From: Dyella flagellata
Lineage (GTDB): Bacteria; Pseudomonadota; Gammaproteobacteria; Xanthomonadales; Rhodanobacteraceae
DNA: 64,000 bases
Assembly: GCF_030160275.1 (NCBI RefSeq)
Contig: NZ_BSOA01000049.1
Span: forward strand, 186,001-250,000
Direction of reading: 5' to 3'
Shown here: positions 27,126 through 36,200 of the stretch, one piece after another
Position numbering within the stretch: position 1 is the first letter of the stretch
Layout: each line of letters starts with the position of its first letter
Made by a program: the position numbers and the translations under genes
The notes under the pieces: generated by a model
The model's database searches: none
What the model saw: the letters and a program-made list of their open reading frames with translations, nothing else
Told to the model about the DNA's origin: nothing

Positions 27126-28109
27126 TTACTTCAGCGGCGAAACAAGCTGCTCGATGGCTCCGAAGATCGAGACACCCTGCTGATCGGTGATGTCAATCCG
27201 CAGCGTATCCCCGAACTTCAGGAACGGCGTGCTCGGCTCGCCATCGCGCAAGGTTTCCACCGTGCGCTGCTCGGCCAGGCAGGAAGCGCCCTTGCTGGTG
27301 TCTTCGTTGGCGATGGTGCCCGAGCCCACGATGGTGCCCGCGGTGAGTGGCCTCGTTTTCGCCGAATGCGCCACCAGTTGCGCGAAGTTGAACTGCATGT
27401 CGACACCGCATTCGGCTTCGCCGAACCATTGGCCATTGAGCCAGGTGCGCATCGGCAAATGGAGCTTCTCGCCTCGCCATGCGTCGCCGAGTTCATCCGG
27501 CGTGACGAATACCGGCGATAACGCCGAACGAGGCTTGGACTGCAGGAAGCCGAAACTCTTGGCTAGTTCCGCCGGAATCAGGCTGCGCAGGCTGACGTCA
27601 TTGACCAGGCCGACCAACTGGATGTGGGCAGCGGCCTGCTCGGAGGTCACAGCCATCGGCACGTCATCGGTGATGACCACCACCTCGGCTTCCAGGTCGA
27701 TGCCGTAGTCTTCGCTCGGCACCACCACCGGGTCGCGCGGCCCTAGAAACCCTGCACTCGTGGCCTGGTACATCAGCGGATCGATGTAGAACGATTCTGG
27801 AACTTCCGCGCCACGCGCACGACGCACGCGCGCCACGTGAGGCAGATAGGCACTGCCGTCGACAAATTCATAAGCGCGCGGCAGCGGTGCGGCGAGCGCT
27901 GCCATATCCAGTGCGAACGCGGCTTGTGCACTGCCTGCGTTGAGCGCATCGGAAAGCGCATTCAAGCGCGGCGCGGTGTTCGACCAATCGTCCAGGGCAG
28001 CCTGCATGGTCGCCGCGATGCCGGTCGCCTTCACGGCCCGCTGCAAATCGCGGCTTACCACGATCAGCGTGCCGTCACGGCCACCTTCCTTGAGACTGCC
28101 CAGTTTCAT
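27126..28109 (-). CDS. Fumarylacetoacetate hydrolase family protein
   Basis: 327 aa FAA_hydrolase fold; metal ligands in DYGIDLEAEVVVITDDVP, then SLRSLIPAELAKSFGFLQSKP and VGSGTIANEDTSKG. Cleaves fumarylacetoacetate to fumarate and acetoacetate, the last step of tyrosine/homogentisate breakdown. It follows hmgA by 113 bp; that gap holds a 9-bp hairpin (28161-28169 with 28176-28184). No maleylacetoacetate isomerase gene lies in the cluster. Confidence 0.9.
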   Translation of the reverse strand: MKLGSLKEGGRDGTLIVVSRDLQRAVKATGIAATMQAALDDWSNTAPRLNALSDALNAGSAQAAFALDMAALAAPLPRAYEFVDGSAYLPHVARVRRARGAEVPESFYIDPLMYQATSAGFLGPRDPVVVPSEDYGIDLEAEVVVITDDVPMAVTSEQAAAHIQLVGLVNDVSLRSLIPAELAKSFGFLQSKPRSALSPVFVTPDELGDAWRGEKLHLPMRTWLNGQWFGEAECGVDMQFNFAQLVAHSAKTRPLTAGTIVGSGTIANEDTSKGASCLAEQRTVETLRDGEPSTPFLKFGDTLRIDITDQQGVSIFGAIEQLVSPLK

Positions 28110-28222
28110 ATGTTCACTCCGTCGGCCGCCTTATGCGCAGCCTTCCACGTCATCGATCTTCGGTGGCGCACCTGCGCGCCACCGCATTATTTTGCCAGCG
28201 GCGTCCGCTTCGGACAGCCGGC

Positions 28223-29533
28223 TCAAGCCCTTTTCGGATCGAAATGCTTGGCGATGCCCTGCCAGCACTGATAGTAGTCATGCTGCAACTGCGGCGCCTC
28301 GAGCGCTTGCCGGGTAGGATGGATCACCTTGCGCGTTTCGAACATGAAAGCCATCGTACCGGTGATGTGATCGGGCTTGCCGACGTCGGCCGCACTGGCC
28401 TTTTCAAACGTCGCCGCATCCGGGCCATGGCCGCTCATGCAGTTGTGCAAGCTGGCGCCGCCCGGCGCAAAACCGCCGGCCTTGGCGTCATACACGCCTT
28501 CGATCAAGCCCATGAACTCGCTGGCGACGTTGCGATGGAAGTACGGTGGACGGAACGTGCGTTCGGCCACCAGCCAGCGCGGCGGGAAGATCACGAAATC
28601 CACGTTCGCGGTGCCAGGTGTATCGCTCGGCGAGGTAAGCACCGTGAAAATGGAAGGATCAGGGTGATCGACGCTGATCGAGCCGACCGTGTTGAAGTGC
28701 GTGAGATCGTATTTGTAAGGCGCGTAGTTGCCATGCCAGGCCACCACGTCCAGCGGCGAATGATTGATGCCCGCTTTCCACAACGCCCCCTGGAACTTCG
28801 CGATCAGCTCGAAATCGCCCTCGACGTCTTCATAGGCGGCATGCGGCGCGAGAAAATCGCGCGGCAAGGCCATGGAGTTGGCGCCGATCGGGCCCAGGTC
28901 CGGCAGACGCAACAAGGCGCCGAAATTTTCTGCGACGTAGCCACGTGCCTCGGCATCCGGCAACTCCACGCGGAAACGCACGCCACGCGGGATCACCGCG
29001 ATTTCCAGCGGCTTGAGCTCAAGCACGCCCAGCTCGGTGGCGATGTGCAAGCGCCCCAGCTGCGGCACGATCAGCAGCTCGCCGTCCGCGTTGTAGAAGT
29101 AGCGCCGCTGCATCGAGCGGTTGGCGGCATACAGGTGGATGCCACAGCCAGCTTGCTCGGCCGGACCACCATTGCCGGCGATCGTCACCAGCCCATCGAC
29201 GAAATCGGTCGGCTTCGAGGGCAGCGGCCACGGATCCCAGCGCAACTGGTTCGGGGTGGCCGGCGCTTCATCGAAACGGTTGTGGAAGCCGGCATGAGGC
29301 AGGGGCTCGAACGGCTGGTGCATCGCAGCCGGCCGAATGCGGTACAGCCAGCTGCGCCGATTGGCGTGGCGCGGCGCGGTGAAGGCGGTACCGGACAGCT
29401 GTTCGGCATATAAGCCATGCGCTACACGCTGCGGCGAATTTTGGCCCGCCGGCAGCACGCCCGCGATCGCCTCGCTGGCGAACTCATTGCCGAAACCGGA
29501 TTGGTAGCCGTTCGATTCCATCATAGAGCCCAC
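28223..29533 (-). CDS. hmgA: Homogentisate 1,2-dioxygenase
   Basis: Opens the ring of homogentisate to maleylacetoacetate, cytoplasmic Fe(II) enzyme. 436 aa. Family landmarks: [39 protein letters not shown], and [20 protein letters not shown] with [10 protein letters not shown]. The start is ambiguous: a GTG at 29533 has a GAGG-type ribosome site at good spacing, while ATG codons 3 and 4 codons later are the alternatives. Downstream of hppD (about 50 bp), same transcript. Confidence 0.95.
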   Translation of the reverse strand: MGSMMESNGYQSGFGNEFASEAIAGVLPAGQNSPQRVAHGLYAEQLSGTAFTAPRHANRRSWLYRIRPAAMHQPFEPLPHAGFHNRFDEAPATPNQLRWDPWPLPSKPTDFVDGLVTIAGNGGPAEQAGCGIHLYAANRSMQRRYFYNADGELLIVPQLGRLHIATELGVLELKPLEIAVIPRGVRFRVELPDAEARGYVAENFGALLRLPDLGPIGANSMALPRDFLAPHAAYEDVEGDFELIAKFQGALWKAGINHSPLDVVAWHGNYAPYKYDLTHFNTVGSISVDHPDPSIFTVLTSPSDTPGTANVDFVIFPPRWLVAERTFRPPYFHRNVASEFMGLIEGVYDAKAGGFAPGGASLHNCMSGHGPDAATFEKASAADVGKPDHITGTMAFMFETRKVIHPTRQALEAPQLQHDYYQCWQGIAKHFDPKRA

Positions 29534-29584
29534 TCTTGCCTCGTCCAGACGCCCTCCCTTGCCGAGAGAGGGGCTTTGAAGAAT

Positions 29585-30679
29585 TTACAGAACGCCGCGC
29601 CTCATCTGGTCGCGCTCGATCGACTCGAATAGCGCCTGGAAGTTGCCTTCGCCAAAGCCTTCGTTGCCTTTGCGCTGGATGATCTCGAAGAAGATCGGGC
29701 CGATATTGTTCTGCGTGAAGATCTGCAACAGTTTGCGCTGCTTGGTCTCCGGATCGGCGTCGATCAGGATCTTGTTCTTCTCCAGGCGCGGTACGTCCTC
29801 GCCGTGGTTCGGGATACGCTGGTTGATCACCTCGTAATAGGTGTCCGGCGTATCGAGGAACTGCACGCCTTTGGCGCGCATTGCTTCCACCGTTTCGTAG
29901 ATGTCGTCGGTGAAACAGGCGATATGCTGGATGCCTTCGCCATGGTAGGCGTCGAGGTACTCGTTGATCTGGCTCTTCGGATCGCTCGATTCGTTGAGCG
30001 GAATGCGCACGATGCCGTCCGGCGCGGTCATCGCCTTCGACACCAGGCCGGTCTTGGCGCCCTTGATGTCGAAATAACGGATCTCGCGGAAGTTGAACAG
30101 GCGCTCGTAGTAATCGGACCACTTCTGCATGTTGCCGAAGTAGAGATTGTGGGTGAGATGGTCGATGAAAGTGAGGCCGAAGCCGGACGGATTTTGCTCG
30201 GCACCAGGTACCGGCTCGTAGTCACCGTCATAGATGCTGCCGGCGTCGGCATAGCGATCCACCAGGTACAGCATGCAGTCGCCGATGCCCTTCACCACCG
30301 GCGCATTCACCGCCTTGCTGTCGGCTTTGGCCGTCATCGCCTCGCCGCCATTGGCCAGCACGGCCTTCAGCACTTCATCGGCGGGCTTGCTGAAGCGGAT
30401 CGCGAAGCCGCAGGCGCAAGGGCCATGCTTGGCGGCGAATTCGGCGGCGAAGGAATCGGGGTCTTCATTGACCAGGAAGTTGACGCCACCCTGGCGATAC
30501 ACCGTAATCGGCCGGTGCTTGTGCTTGAGCACCGCCGTGAAGCCCATGTTCTGGAATAACCTACGCAGTTCGCCACCACGGCCCGCCGGGGCGGCAAATT
30601 CAACGAATTCGAATCCGTTGATGCCCATGGGGTTCTCGAAGGTGGTGACGTGCATGCCGAGATTGGGTTGGGCGTTCAT
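29585..30679 (-). CDS. hppD: 4-Hydroxyphenylpyruvate dioxygenase
   Basis: Converts 4-hydroxyphenylpyruvate to homogentisate. 364 aa, two VOC domains; iron-site segments FGLTFIDHLTHNLYFG, GEGIQHIACFTDDIYE and GPIFFEIIQRKGNEGFGEGN (final Glu ligand) are present. First gene of the hppD-hmgA-fah operon, divergent from a MarR gene with a palindromic site between them. Homogentisate overflow can form pyomelanin if hmgA fails. Confidence 0.96.
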   Translation of the reverse strand: MNAQPNLGMHVTTFENPMGINGFEFVEFAAPAGRGGELRRLFQNMGFTAVLKHKHRPITVYRQGGVNFLVNEDPDSFAAEFAAKHGPCACGFAIRFSKPADEVLKAVLANGGEAMTAKADSKAVNAPVVKGIGDCMLYLVDRYADAGSIYDGDYEPVPGAEQNPSGFGLTFIDHLTHNLYFGNMQKWSDYYERLFNFREIRYFDIKGAKTGLVSKAMTAPDGIVRIPLNESSDPKSQINEYLDAYHGEGIQHIACFTDDIYETVEAMRAKGVQFLDTPDTYYEVINQRIPNHGEDVPRLEKNKILIDADPETKQRKLLQIFTQNNIGPIFFEIIQRKGNEGFGEGNFQALFESIERDQMRRGVL

Positions 30680-30753
30680 GGCGCTCTCCAGGTGAAGTCG
30701 GTGCGCGACGGCGGCCAGCTCAGCGTGCCACCATCAAGCTCAGATCGCCGTTA

Positions 30754-30771
30754 TAGTTACAATTGAAACTA
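30754..30771. promoter_or_regulatory. Palindromic operator between hppD and the MarR gene
   Basis: 18-bp dyad TAGTTACAATTGAAACTA with a single mismatched pair, centred in the 114-bp divergent region, AT-rich against a GC-rich background. Size and symmetry fit a MarR-dimer site. Confidence 0.65.
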
Positions 30772-30793
30772 ATTGCAAGGAACACCGCCGCAA

Positions 30794-31276
30794 ATGTCCC
30801 ATCCGCGCAAGCCCGCCCCCGCCGGAGCCGAACACGCCCCCCTCGAACTGGAGCGTTTCCTGCCCTATCGACTGTCGATCCTTTCGAACACGGTGAGCCA
30901 GGCGATCGCGAACGACTACCAGCGTCGCTACGACCTCAGCATGACGGAGTGGCGCGTGATGGCGGTGCTGGCGCGTTTCCACGGGCTCTCCGCGCGGGAA
31001 GTGGCCGAGCGCACGGCGATGGACAAGGTGGCGGTCAGCCGGGCGTTGGCCCGCTTGGTCGAAGCCGGCCGGGTACACCGGGATACTCACGGCAACGACA
31101 AGCGCCGCTCCGTGCTGAACCTGACCGAAGCCGGCTGGGTCATCCACGATGATGTGGCGCCGATGGCGCGCGCGCGCGAACGGGACGTGCTGGCCAAGCT
31201 GGACGAGGAAGAGCGTCAGTGGCTGACGCGCATCCTCGACAAGCTGCTTGACGACGTGCCGGGACTGGGAACCTGA
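30794..31276 (+). CDS. MarR-family regulator, probably of homogentisate pathway
   Basis: 160 aa; winged-helix DNA-binding segment LSMTEWRVMAVLARFHGLSA, REVAERTAMDKVAVSRALARL, then the wing GRVHRDTHGNDKRRSVLNLT. Start at ATG (MSHPRKPAPAG); the longer frame begins with a TTG. Divergent from hppD and probably controls the aromatic catabolism operon (and maybe itself) through the dyad at 30754-30771. Confidence 0.92.
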   Translation: MSHPRKPAPAGAEHAPLELERFLPYRLSILSNTVSQAIANDYQRRYDLSMTEWRVMAVLARFHGLSAREVAERTAMDKVAVSRALARLVEAGRVHRDTHGNDKRRSVLNLTEAGWVIHDDVAPMARARERDVLAKLDEEERQWLTRILDKLLDDVPGLGT

Positions 31277-31286
31277 GGAGCCCCTG

Positions 31287-32795
31287 CTACTTCACCCCGT
31301 GCATCAGCCGGTTCACCAGCGGCGAAATCAGCAGCAGCAGGACGCCCGAGCCGGCCAGCACGTAGAAGCAGAAGGTGAAGCCGCTCAGTGCCGAGGCCGC
31401 GGTCATGCCGGTGGCACCGCTGATGTGCGAGGCCAGCATGCCGGAGAGGTTGCCGCCCAATGCCGTGGACAGGAACCAGCCACCCAGCCCCAGGCCCACC
31501 AGTCGCGGCGGGGCCAGCTTGGTCACCATCGACAGGCCGATCGGCGAGAGGCACAGCTCACCCACCGACTGGAACAGGTAGCACATCGCCAGCGGCCAGA
31601 ACGGGATCAGGCCATGGCTGTCGAGCAGGTGCGACAAGGCGTAGATCAGGCTCACGAAGCCGACACCCTCGAAGACCAGGCCCAGGCCGAACTTGCGCGG
31701 GATGGAAGGCTCCTTGTGGCGCTTGGCCAGCCAACCCCAGGCCAGCGCCGTCACCGGCGCCAAGGCGACCACCCACAGCGGGGTCATCGCCTGGAACCAG
31801 CCCACAGGAAACATCCAACCGCCGAACATCTGCCGGTCCACCAGGTTTTCGGCCAGGAAATTGAAGGTGGTGCCGAACAGGTAATAGAACACCCAGAACA
31901 ACACGTTGAAGGCAAAAATGATCAGCATGGCGATCACGCGATGCAATTGCACCCGATCGTGGCGCAGGGCTTCGGCGATCAGCACCACCACCATGCCAAC
32001 GAACAGCACACCCATCACCCATTGCAGGCCGACCGCGCCAAGCTTGGCCAGCAGCAGGTAAGTCACCGGCACGGCGGCCGCAACGCCAACAAACACTTGC
32101 ACTACACGCATACGGCTTTCGCTGCCTGGCGCCGGGCGTCCCACGCCGCGCAGTCCTCGCCGCCCAAACCAGAACCACAACAGGCTCAAGAGCATGCCCA
32201 CGCCGGCGGCCGCAAAGACGATGCGGAAGTTCTGCTGCAGCGGGGTCTTGGTGAAATAGCTGGCCATCCAGCCGGTGATCAGGGGGGCCAGGAAGGCGCC
32301 GCAGTTGATGCCCATGTAGAACAGCGTAAAGCCGCGATCACGACGTTCGTCGCCGGGCGGATAGAGCTGCCCCACCATCGAGGAGATATTCGGCTTGAAC
32401 AAGGCGTCGCCGACGATGACCATCGCCAGGCCGAACAGCAAGGCATCGCGGCTGGGGATCATCAGCACGAACAAGCCAGCTGCCATCACCAGAGCGCCGA
32501 GCAGGATCGAGCGCTGGTAGCCGATAATTTTGTCGGCCACATAGCCCCCGAACACACCGAAGGCAAACGCCAGCGCCACATAGGCGCCAAAGATGCTGCT
32601 GGCCCAGCCCTGCCCAGTGGGGTCGCCGTTGTAGAACTGCGCCACCGCATACAACGCCAGCACCCAGCTGAGGCTGTAGTACGCGAAGCGCTCCCAGAAC
32701 TCGGTCATGAACAGCATCCATAACGGCCGCGGGTGGCCGAAGAGCTGCGGAAAGTCGGGCGTCATTCGGACGCCGGCTTCGGAATGCTGGTTCAC
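31287..32795 (-). CDS. POT/PTR2-family proton-coupled peptide transporter
   Basis: About 502 aa, 12-14 TM helices. PTR2 signatures: MTEFWERFAYYSLSWVLALY (ExxER-type motif in TM1), GDALFKPNISSMVGQLYPPG, and FYMGINCGAFLAPLITGW. Imports di/tripeptides with protons. The start was placed at a GTG (VNQHSEAGVRMTPDF) with AGGGGGAA upstream; the ATG ten codons later lacks a ribosome site. Between the MarR gene and tryptophan dioxygenase, so it may feed amino-acid catabolism. Confidence 0.93.
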   Translation of the reverse strand: MNQHSEAGVRMTPDFPQLFGHPRPLWMLFMTEFWERFAYYSLSWVLALYAVAQFYNGDPTGQGWASSIFGAYVALAFAFGVFGGYVADKIIGYQRSILLGALVMAAGLFVLMIPSRDALLFGLAMVIVGDALFKPNISSMVGQLYPPGDERRDRGFTLFYMGINCGAFLAPLITGWMASYFTKTPLQQNFRIVFAAAGVGMLLSLLWFWFGRRGLRGVGRPAPGSESRMRVVQVFVGVAAAVPVTYLLLAKLGAVGLQWVMGVLFVGMVVVLIAEALRHDRVQLHRVIAMLIIFAFNVLFWVFYYLFGTTFNFLAENLVDRQMFGGWMFPVGWFQAMTPLWVVALAPVTALAWGWLAKRHKEPSIPRKFGLGLVFEGVGFVSLIYALSHLLDSHGLIPFWPLAMCYLFQSVGELCLSPIGLSMVTKLAPPRLVGLGLGGWFLSTALGGNLSGMLASHISGATGMTAASALSGFTFCFYVLAGSGVLLLLISPLVNRLMHGVK

Positions 32796-32933
32796 TGGGG
32801 TTCCCCCTGGGATTGGACCCGAGAGATGTAACGGGCCTGGTGCGTTCAAGTCAAACGCGATGCAGCAACTTCGTGCCGCCACCCATCATGTTTGTGCGGG
32901 ATTGATCAAAGGCGCGCCGTAAAAGTTTCCAAC

Positions 32934-33794
32934 CTAGGCGTTGCCGAGCACGGTTCGCACGTCCAGCAACTCCGGAAAGAACTCCAGTTCCAGCGCCTTC
33001 TTCAAGAACGCCACGCCCGAGGAACCACCCGTGCCGCGCCGGTGTCCGATGATGCGCTCCACCGTTTTCATATGTCGGAAACGCCAAAGCTGGAAACTTT
33101 CCTCCACATCCACCAGTTGCTCGCACATGTGGTACTCGGACCAGAACGCCGCACGCTGTTCGTAAATGCGCTTGAAGACCGGCAATAGACCTTCATGACG
33201 CTGATACGGCTCGCTCCAGTCACGCTCCACCCGCTCGGCCGGCACGGCATGGCCGCGGCGGGCAAGGTAGCGCAGGAACTCGTCGTACAAGCCCGGCGCC
33301 TGCAGCACGTCGCGCAAGCGCGCGTGGGCCGCCGGGTCATGCTCGAACACCTTGAGCATCTGCGCGTTCTTGTTGCCCAGCATGAATTCGATCACTCGGT
33401 ACTGCAGCGACTGGAAACCCGACGACGAGCCCAGGGCGTCACGAAATTCCAGATATTCCGCTGGCGTCAACGTCTCCAGCACAGCCCACTGCTCGAACAG
33501 CTGCCGCTGCACGTGCTTCACGCGCGCAAGAACTTTCAAGCATTCGTTCACGTCGTCCATGCGCAGGTGCGCGATGGCCGACGTCAGCTCATGGATGACC
33601 AGCTTCATCCACAGCTCGGCCACCTGGTGCATCACGATGAACAGCATTTCGTCGTGGTGCGGCGGCCGCGTCAACGGCTGCTGCGCGCTAAGCAGTTGAT
33701 CCAAACGCAAATAGCCGCCATAGGTCATCCGGCCGCTAAGGTCGAGCTCGATGCCTGCCTCGAGGTCCCGCTGGTTATCCGTCATGACGCCCAT
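32934..33794 (-). CDS. kynA: Tryptophan 2,3-dioxygenase
   Basis: Haem enzyme opening the tryptophan indole ring to N-formylkynurenine. 286 aa. Landmarks: [38 protein letters not shown] (substrate/haem pocket), [20 protein letters not shown] and [17 protein letters not shown]. Start M1 (MGVMTDNQ) or M4; not resolved. No kynurenine pathway neighbours in the window. Confidence 0.95.
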   Translation of the reverse strand: MGVMTDNQRDLEAGIELDLSGRMTYGGYLRLDQLLSAQQPLTRPPHHDEMLFIVMHQVAELWMKLVIHELTSAIAHLRMDDVNECLKVLARVKHVQRQLFEQWAVLETLTPAEYLEFRDALGSSSGFQSLQYRVIEFMLGNKNAQMLKVFEHDPAAHARLRDVLQAPGLYDEFLRYLARRGHAVPAERVERDWSEPYQRHEGLLPVFKRIYEQRAAFWSEYHMCEQLVDVEESFQLWRFRHMKTVERIIGHRRGTGGSSGVAFLKKALELEFFPELLDVRTVLGNA

Positions 33795-34058
33795 AAACCC
33801 GCAAAAAGATTCATGTTACCCGCTATGACAAGTGCCTACGTACGGGCTCGCATGCTGCAGTGTACCTTGCGGCGTGAAATGGCGCCCTGCTATCTATTGG
33901 CGTTTGCCTGGGTCCGAAGGCTGCTTTTTGACTGCTCACACAGCGCGGTGACGCCCGCGTAAAATGGTCAAAGTATCCTTTAACAGCGCGTCCGGCCCCA
34001 CTGGATGGGCCGCGCCTCCCCCCGCAGCGTTTTCCCCTACCCCATCCGGGAGCGAGTC

Positions 34059-35144
34059 GTGTCCATCGCCGCCAAGTTTGAAATCGAATATCTGCAATAC
34101 CTCGATGCCGAAGGCAAGCAGGTCCGTGATGACCTGCCCGAATTCGCCAAAGACCTCGACCACATGGTCGAGCTGTACAAGCTGATGCTGTCCACCCGCG
34201 TGTTCGACGCCAAGTCGGTAGCGCTGCAACGTACCGGCAAGCTCGGCACCTATGCAAGCTGCCTTGGCCACGAAGCCGCGCACGTGGGCATCGGCAGCGC
34301 CATGAAGCCCGAAGATGTGCTGGCTGTCAGCTATCGCGAATACGGCGCGCAGCTGTATCGCGGCGTGCAGCCGCGCGAGGTGTACATGTACTGGGGCGGC
34401 GACGAACGCGGCAACGATTACCAGAATGGCGCCGCGCGCCATGATTTCGCCTGGTCGGTGCCGATCGCCACGCAATGCCTGCACGCGGCCGGCACCGCGC
34501 TGGCATTCAAGATCCGCAACGAGAAGCGCGTCGCCGTGTGCACGATCGGTGATGGCGGTTCGTCGAAGGGCGACTTCTACGGCGCCATCAATATCGCCGG
34601 CGCGCAGAACCTGCCGATGGTGGCGGTGATCGTCAACAACCAGTGGGCGATCTCGGTGCCGCGCAAAATCCAGTCCGGCGCGCCCACGCTGGCACAGAAG
34701 GGCATTGCCGCCGGCCTGTACTGCATCCAGGTGGACGGCAACGACATCATCGCCGTGCGCAAGGCGATGGAAGATGCCCTGGAGCGGGCACGCAACGGCG
34801 AAGGCGGCACCGTGCTGGAGCTGGTCACCTATCGCCTGAGCGACCACACCACCGCCGACGATGCACGCCGCTACCGTGGCGAGCAGGAAGTGAAGGACGC
34901 CTGGGCGAAGGAACCGATGAAGCGCCTGCGCAACTGGCTGGTGGCCAAGAAAGTGTGGGACGACCAGAAGGAAGAAGCCTGGAAAACCGAGTGCGATGAC
35001 TGGATGGACAACGAGGTGAACGCCTACCTTGAGACCAAGACCCAGCCCGTCACGGCGATGTTCGACTACACCTTCGCCGAAGTCCCCGCGGACCTCGCCA
35101 AACAGCGCGATCTCGCGCTCTCGCTCGACAAGAAGGCGCACTAA
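34059..35144 (+). CDS. pdhA: Pyruvate dehydrogenase E1 component, alpha subunit
   Basis: Thiamine-diphosphate E1alpha of the heterotetrameric type, 361 aa. Visible: YASCLGHEAAHVGIGSAMK, the ThDP motif CTIGDGGSSKGDFYGAINIA ... VNNQWAISVP, and YRLSDHTTADDARRY. Start is GTG (VSIAAKFEIEYLQYL) after GGGAGCGAG. Followed 3 bp later by E1beta. It could also act on branched 2-oxo acids, as these E1s are close relatives; E3 is not in the window. Confidence 0.93.
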   Translation: MSIAAKFEIEYLQYLDAEGKQVRDDLPEFAKDLDHMVELYKLMLSTRVFDAKSVALQRTGKLGTYASCLGHEAAHVGIGSAMKPEDVLAVSYREYGAQLYRGVQPREVYMYWGGDERGNDYQNGAARHDFAWSVPIATQCLHAAGTALAFKIRNEKRVAVCTIGDGGSSKGDFYGAINIAGAQNLPMVAVIVNNQWAISVPRKIQSGAPTLAQKGIAAGLYCIQVDGNDIIAVRKAMEDALERARNGEGGTVLELVTYRLSDHTTADDARRYRGEQEVKDAWAKEPMKRLRNWLVAKKVWDDQKEEAWKTECDDWMDNEVNAYLETKTQPVTAMFDYTFAEVPADLAKQRDLALSLDKKAH

Positions 35145-35147
35145 GCC

Positions 35148-36128
35148 ATGGCACAGATCACTCTTATCGAAGCCGTCACCCAGGCTCTTGCTTATGAAAT
35201 GGCCCATGACGACAGCGTTGTCGTGCTCGGCGAAGACGTGGGCGTCAACGGCGGCGTGTTCCGCGCCACCCAGGGCCTGCAGGAAAAATTCGGCCCGCTG
35301 CGCGTGCTCGACACGCCGCTGGATGAAACCACCATCGCCGGCGTCACCGTGGGCCTCGCCGCCGCCGGCATGAAGCCGGTGGCCGAAGCGCAGTTCGAAG
35401 GCTTCATCTATCCGATGATGGAGCAGATCGCCTGCCACGCCGCACGCATGCGCAACCGCACGCGCGGCCGCATCACCGTGCCGGCCGTATGGCGCGCGCC
35501 GTGGGGCGGCGGCATTCGCGCACCGGAGCATCACTCCGAGGCGAACGAACACCTGTTCACCAATATCCCGGGCCTGCGCGTGGTCATGCCCTCTTCTCCA
35601 GCGCGTGCCTACGGCCTGCTGCTGGCCGCGATTCGCGATCCGGATCCGGTGATGTTCTTTGAACCCAAGCGCATCTATCGCCAGTACAAGGAAGAAGTGC
35701 CGGACGACGGCGAAGCGCTGCCGCTGGATGTGTGCTTCGTGCTGCGCGACGGCACCGACGTCTCCATCGTAACCTGGGGCGCGCAAGTCAAAGAGGCGCT
35801 GGAAGCGGCCGACGCGCTGGCTGAGGAAGGCATCAGCGCCGAAGTGATCGACGTGGCCACGCTCACCCCGCTCGATTTCGACACCATCGCCGAGTCGGTG
35901 CAGAAGACCGGCCGCTGCGTGATCCTGCATGAAGCGCCCAAGACCGCCGGCTTCGGCGCGGAAATCGCCGCCCGTATCGCCGAGGAATGCCTGTACGACC
36001 TGCTCGCGCCGGTGGAGCGCGTGACCGGCTGGGATACGCACATTCCGTTGTTCCGTCTGGAGATGAAATACCTGCCTAGCGCCGAGCGCGTGGTGGAAGC
36101 CGCCAAGCGCGCGCTGGCCGCCTCCTGA
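35148..36128 (+). CDS. pdhB: Pyruvate dehydrogenase E1 component, beta subunit
   Basis: 326 aa E1beta partner. Landmarks: ALAYEMAHDDSVVVLGEDVG, GVFRATQGLQEKFGPLRVLD, EAQFEGFIYPMMEQI, APWGGGIRAPEHHSEANE and a C-terminal transketolase-like domain. Starts 3 bp after pdhA, RBS weak, coupled. The beta subunit holds the lipoyl-domain docking face for E2, encoded next. Confidence 0.95.
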   Translation: MAQITLIEAVTQALAYEMAHDDSVVVLGEDVGVNGGVFRATQGLQEKFGPLRVLDTPLDETTIAGVTVGLAAAGMKPVAEAQFEGFIYPMMEQIACHAARMRNRTRGRITVPAVWRAPWGGGIRAPEHHSEANEHLFTNIPGLRVVMPSSPARAYGLLLAAIRDPDPVMFFEPKRIYRQYKEEVPDDGEALPLDVCFVLRDGTDVSIVTWGAQVKEALEAADALAEEGISAEVIDVATLTPLDFDTIAESVQKTGRCVILHEAPKTAGFGAEIAARIAEECLYDLLAPVERVTGWDTHIPLFRLEMKYLPSAERVVEAAKRALAAS

Positions 36129-36200
36129 CCTTACAGCGTCATTGTGGTGATTACCGGAATGACGCACCAAGAACATCAAGACTGATTACGGGAACCGAAC

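Noticed and set aside
33936-36179. 747-codon open frame on the minus strand across pdhA/pdhB
   Set aside because: Shadow of two clear plus-strand genes in GC-rich DNA; composition is His/Arg/Ala/Gly-rich and without domains.
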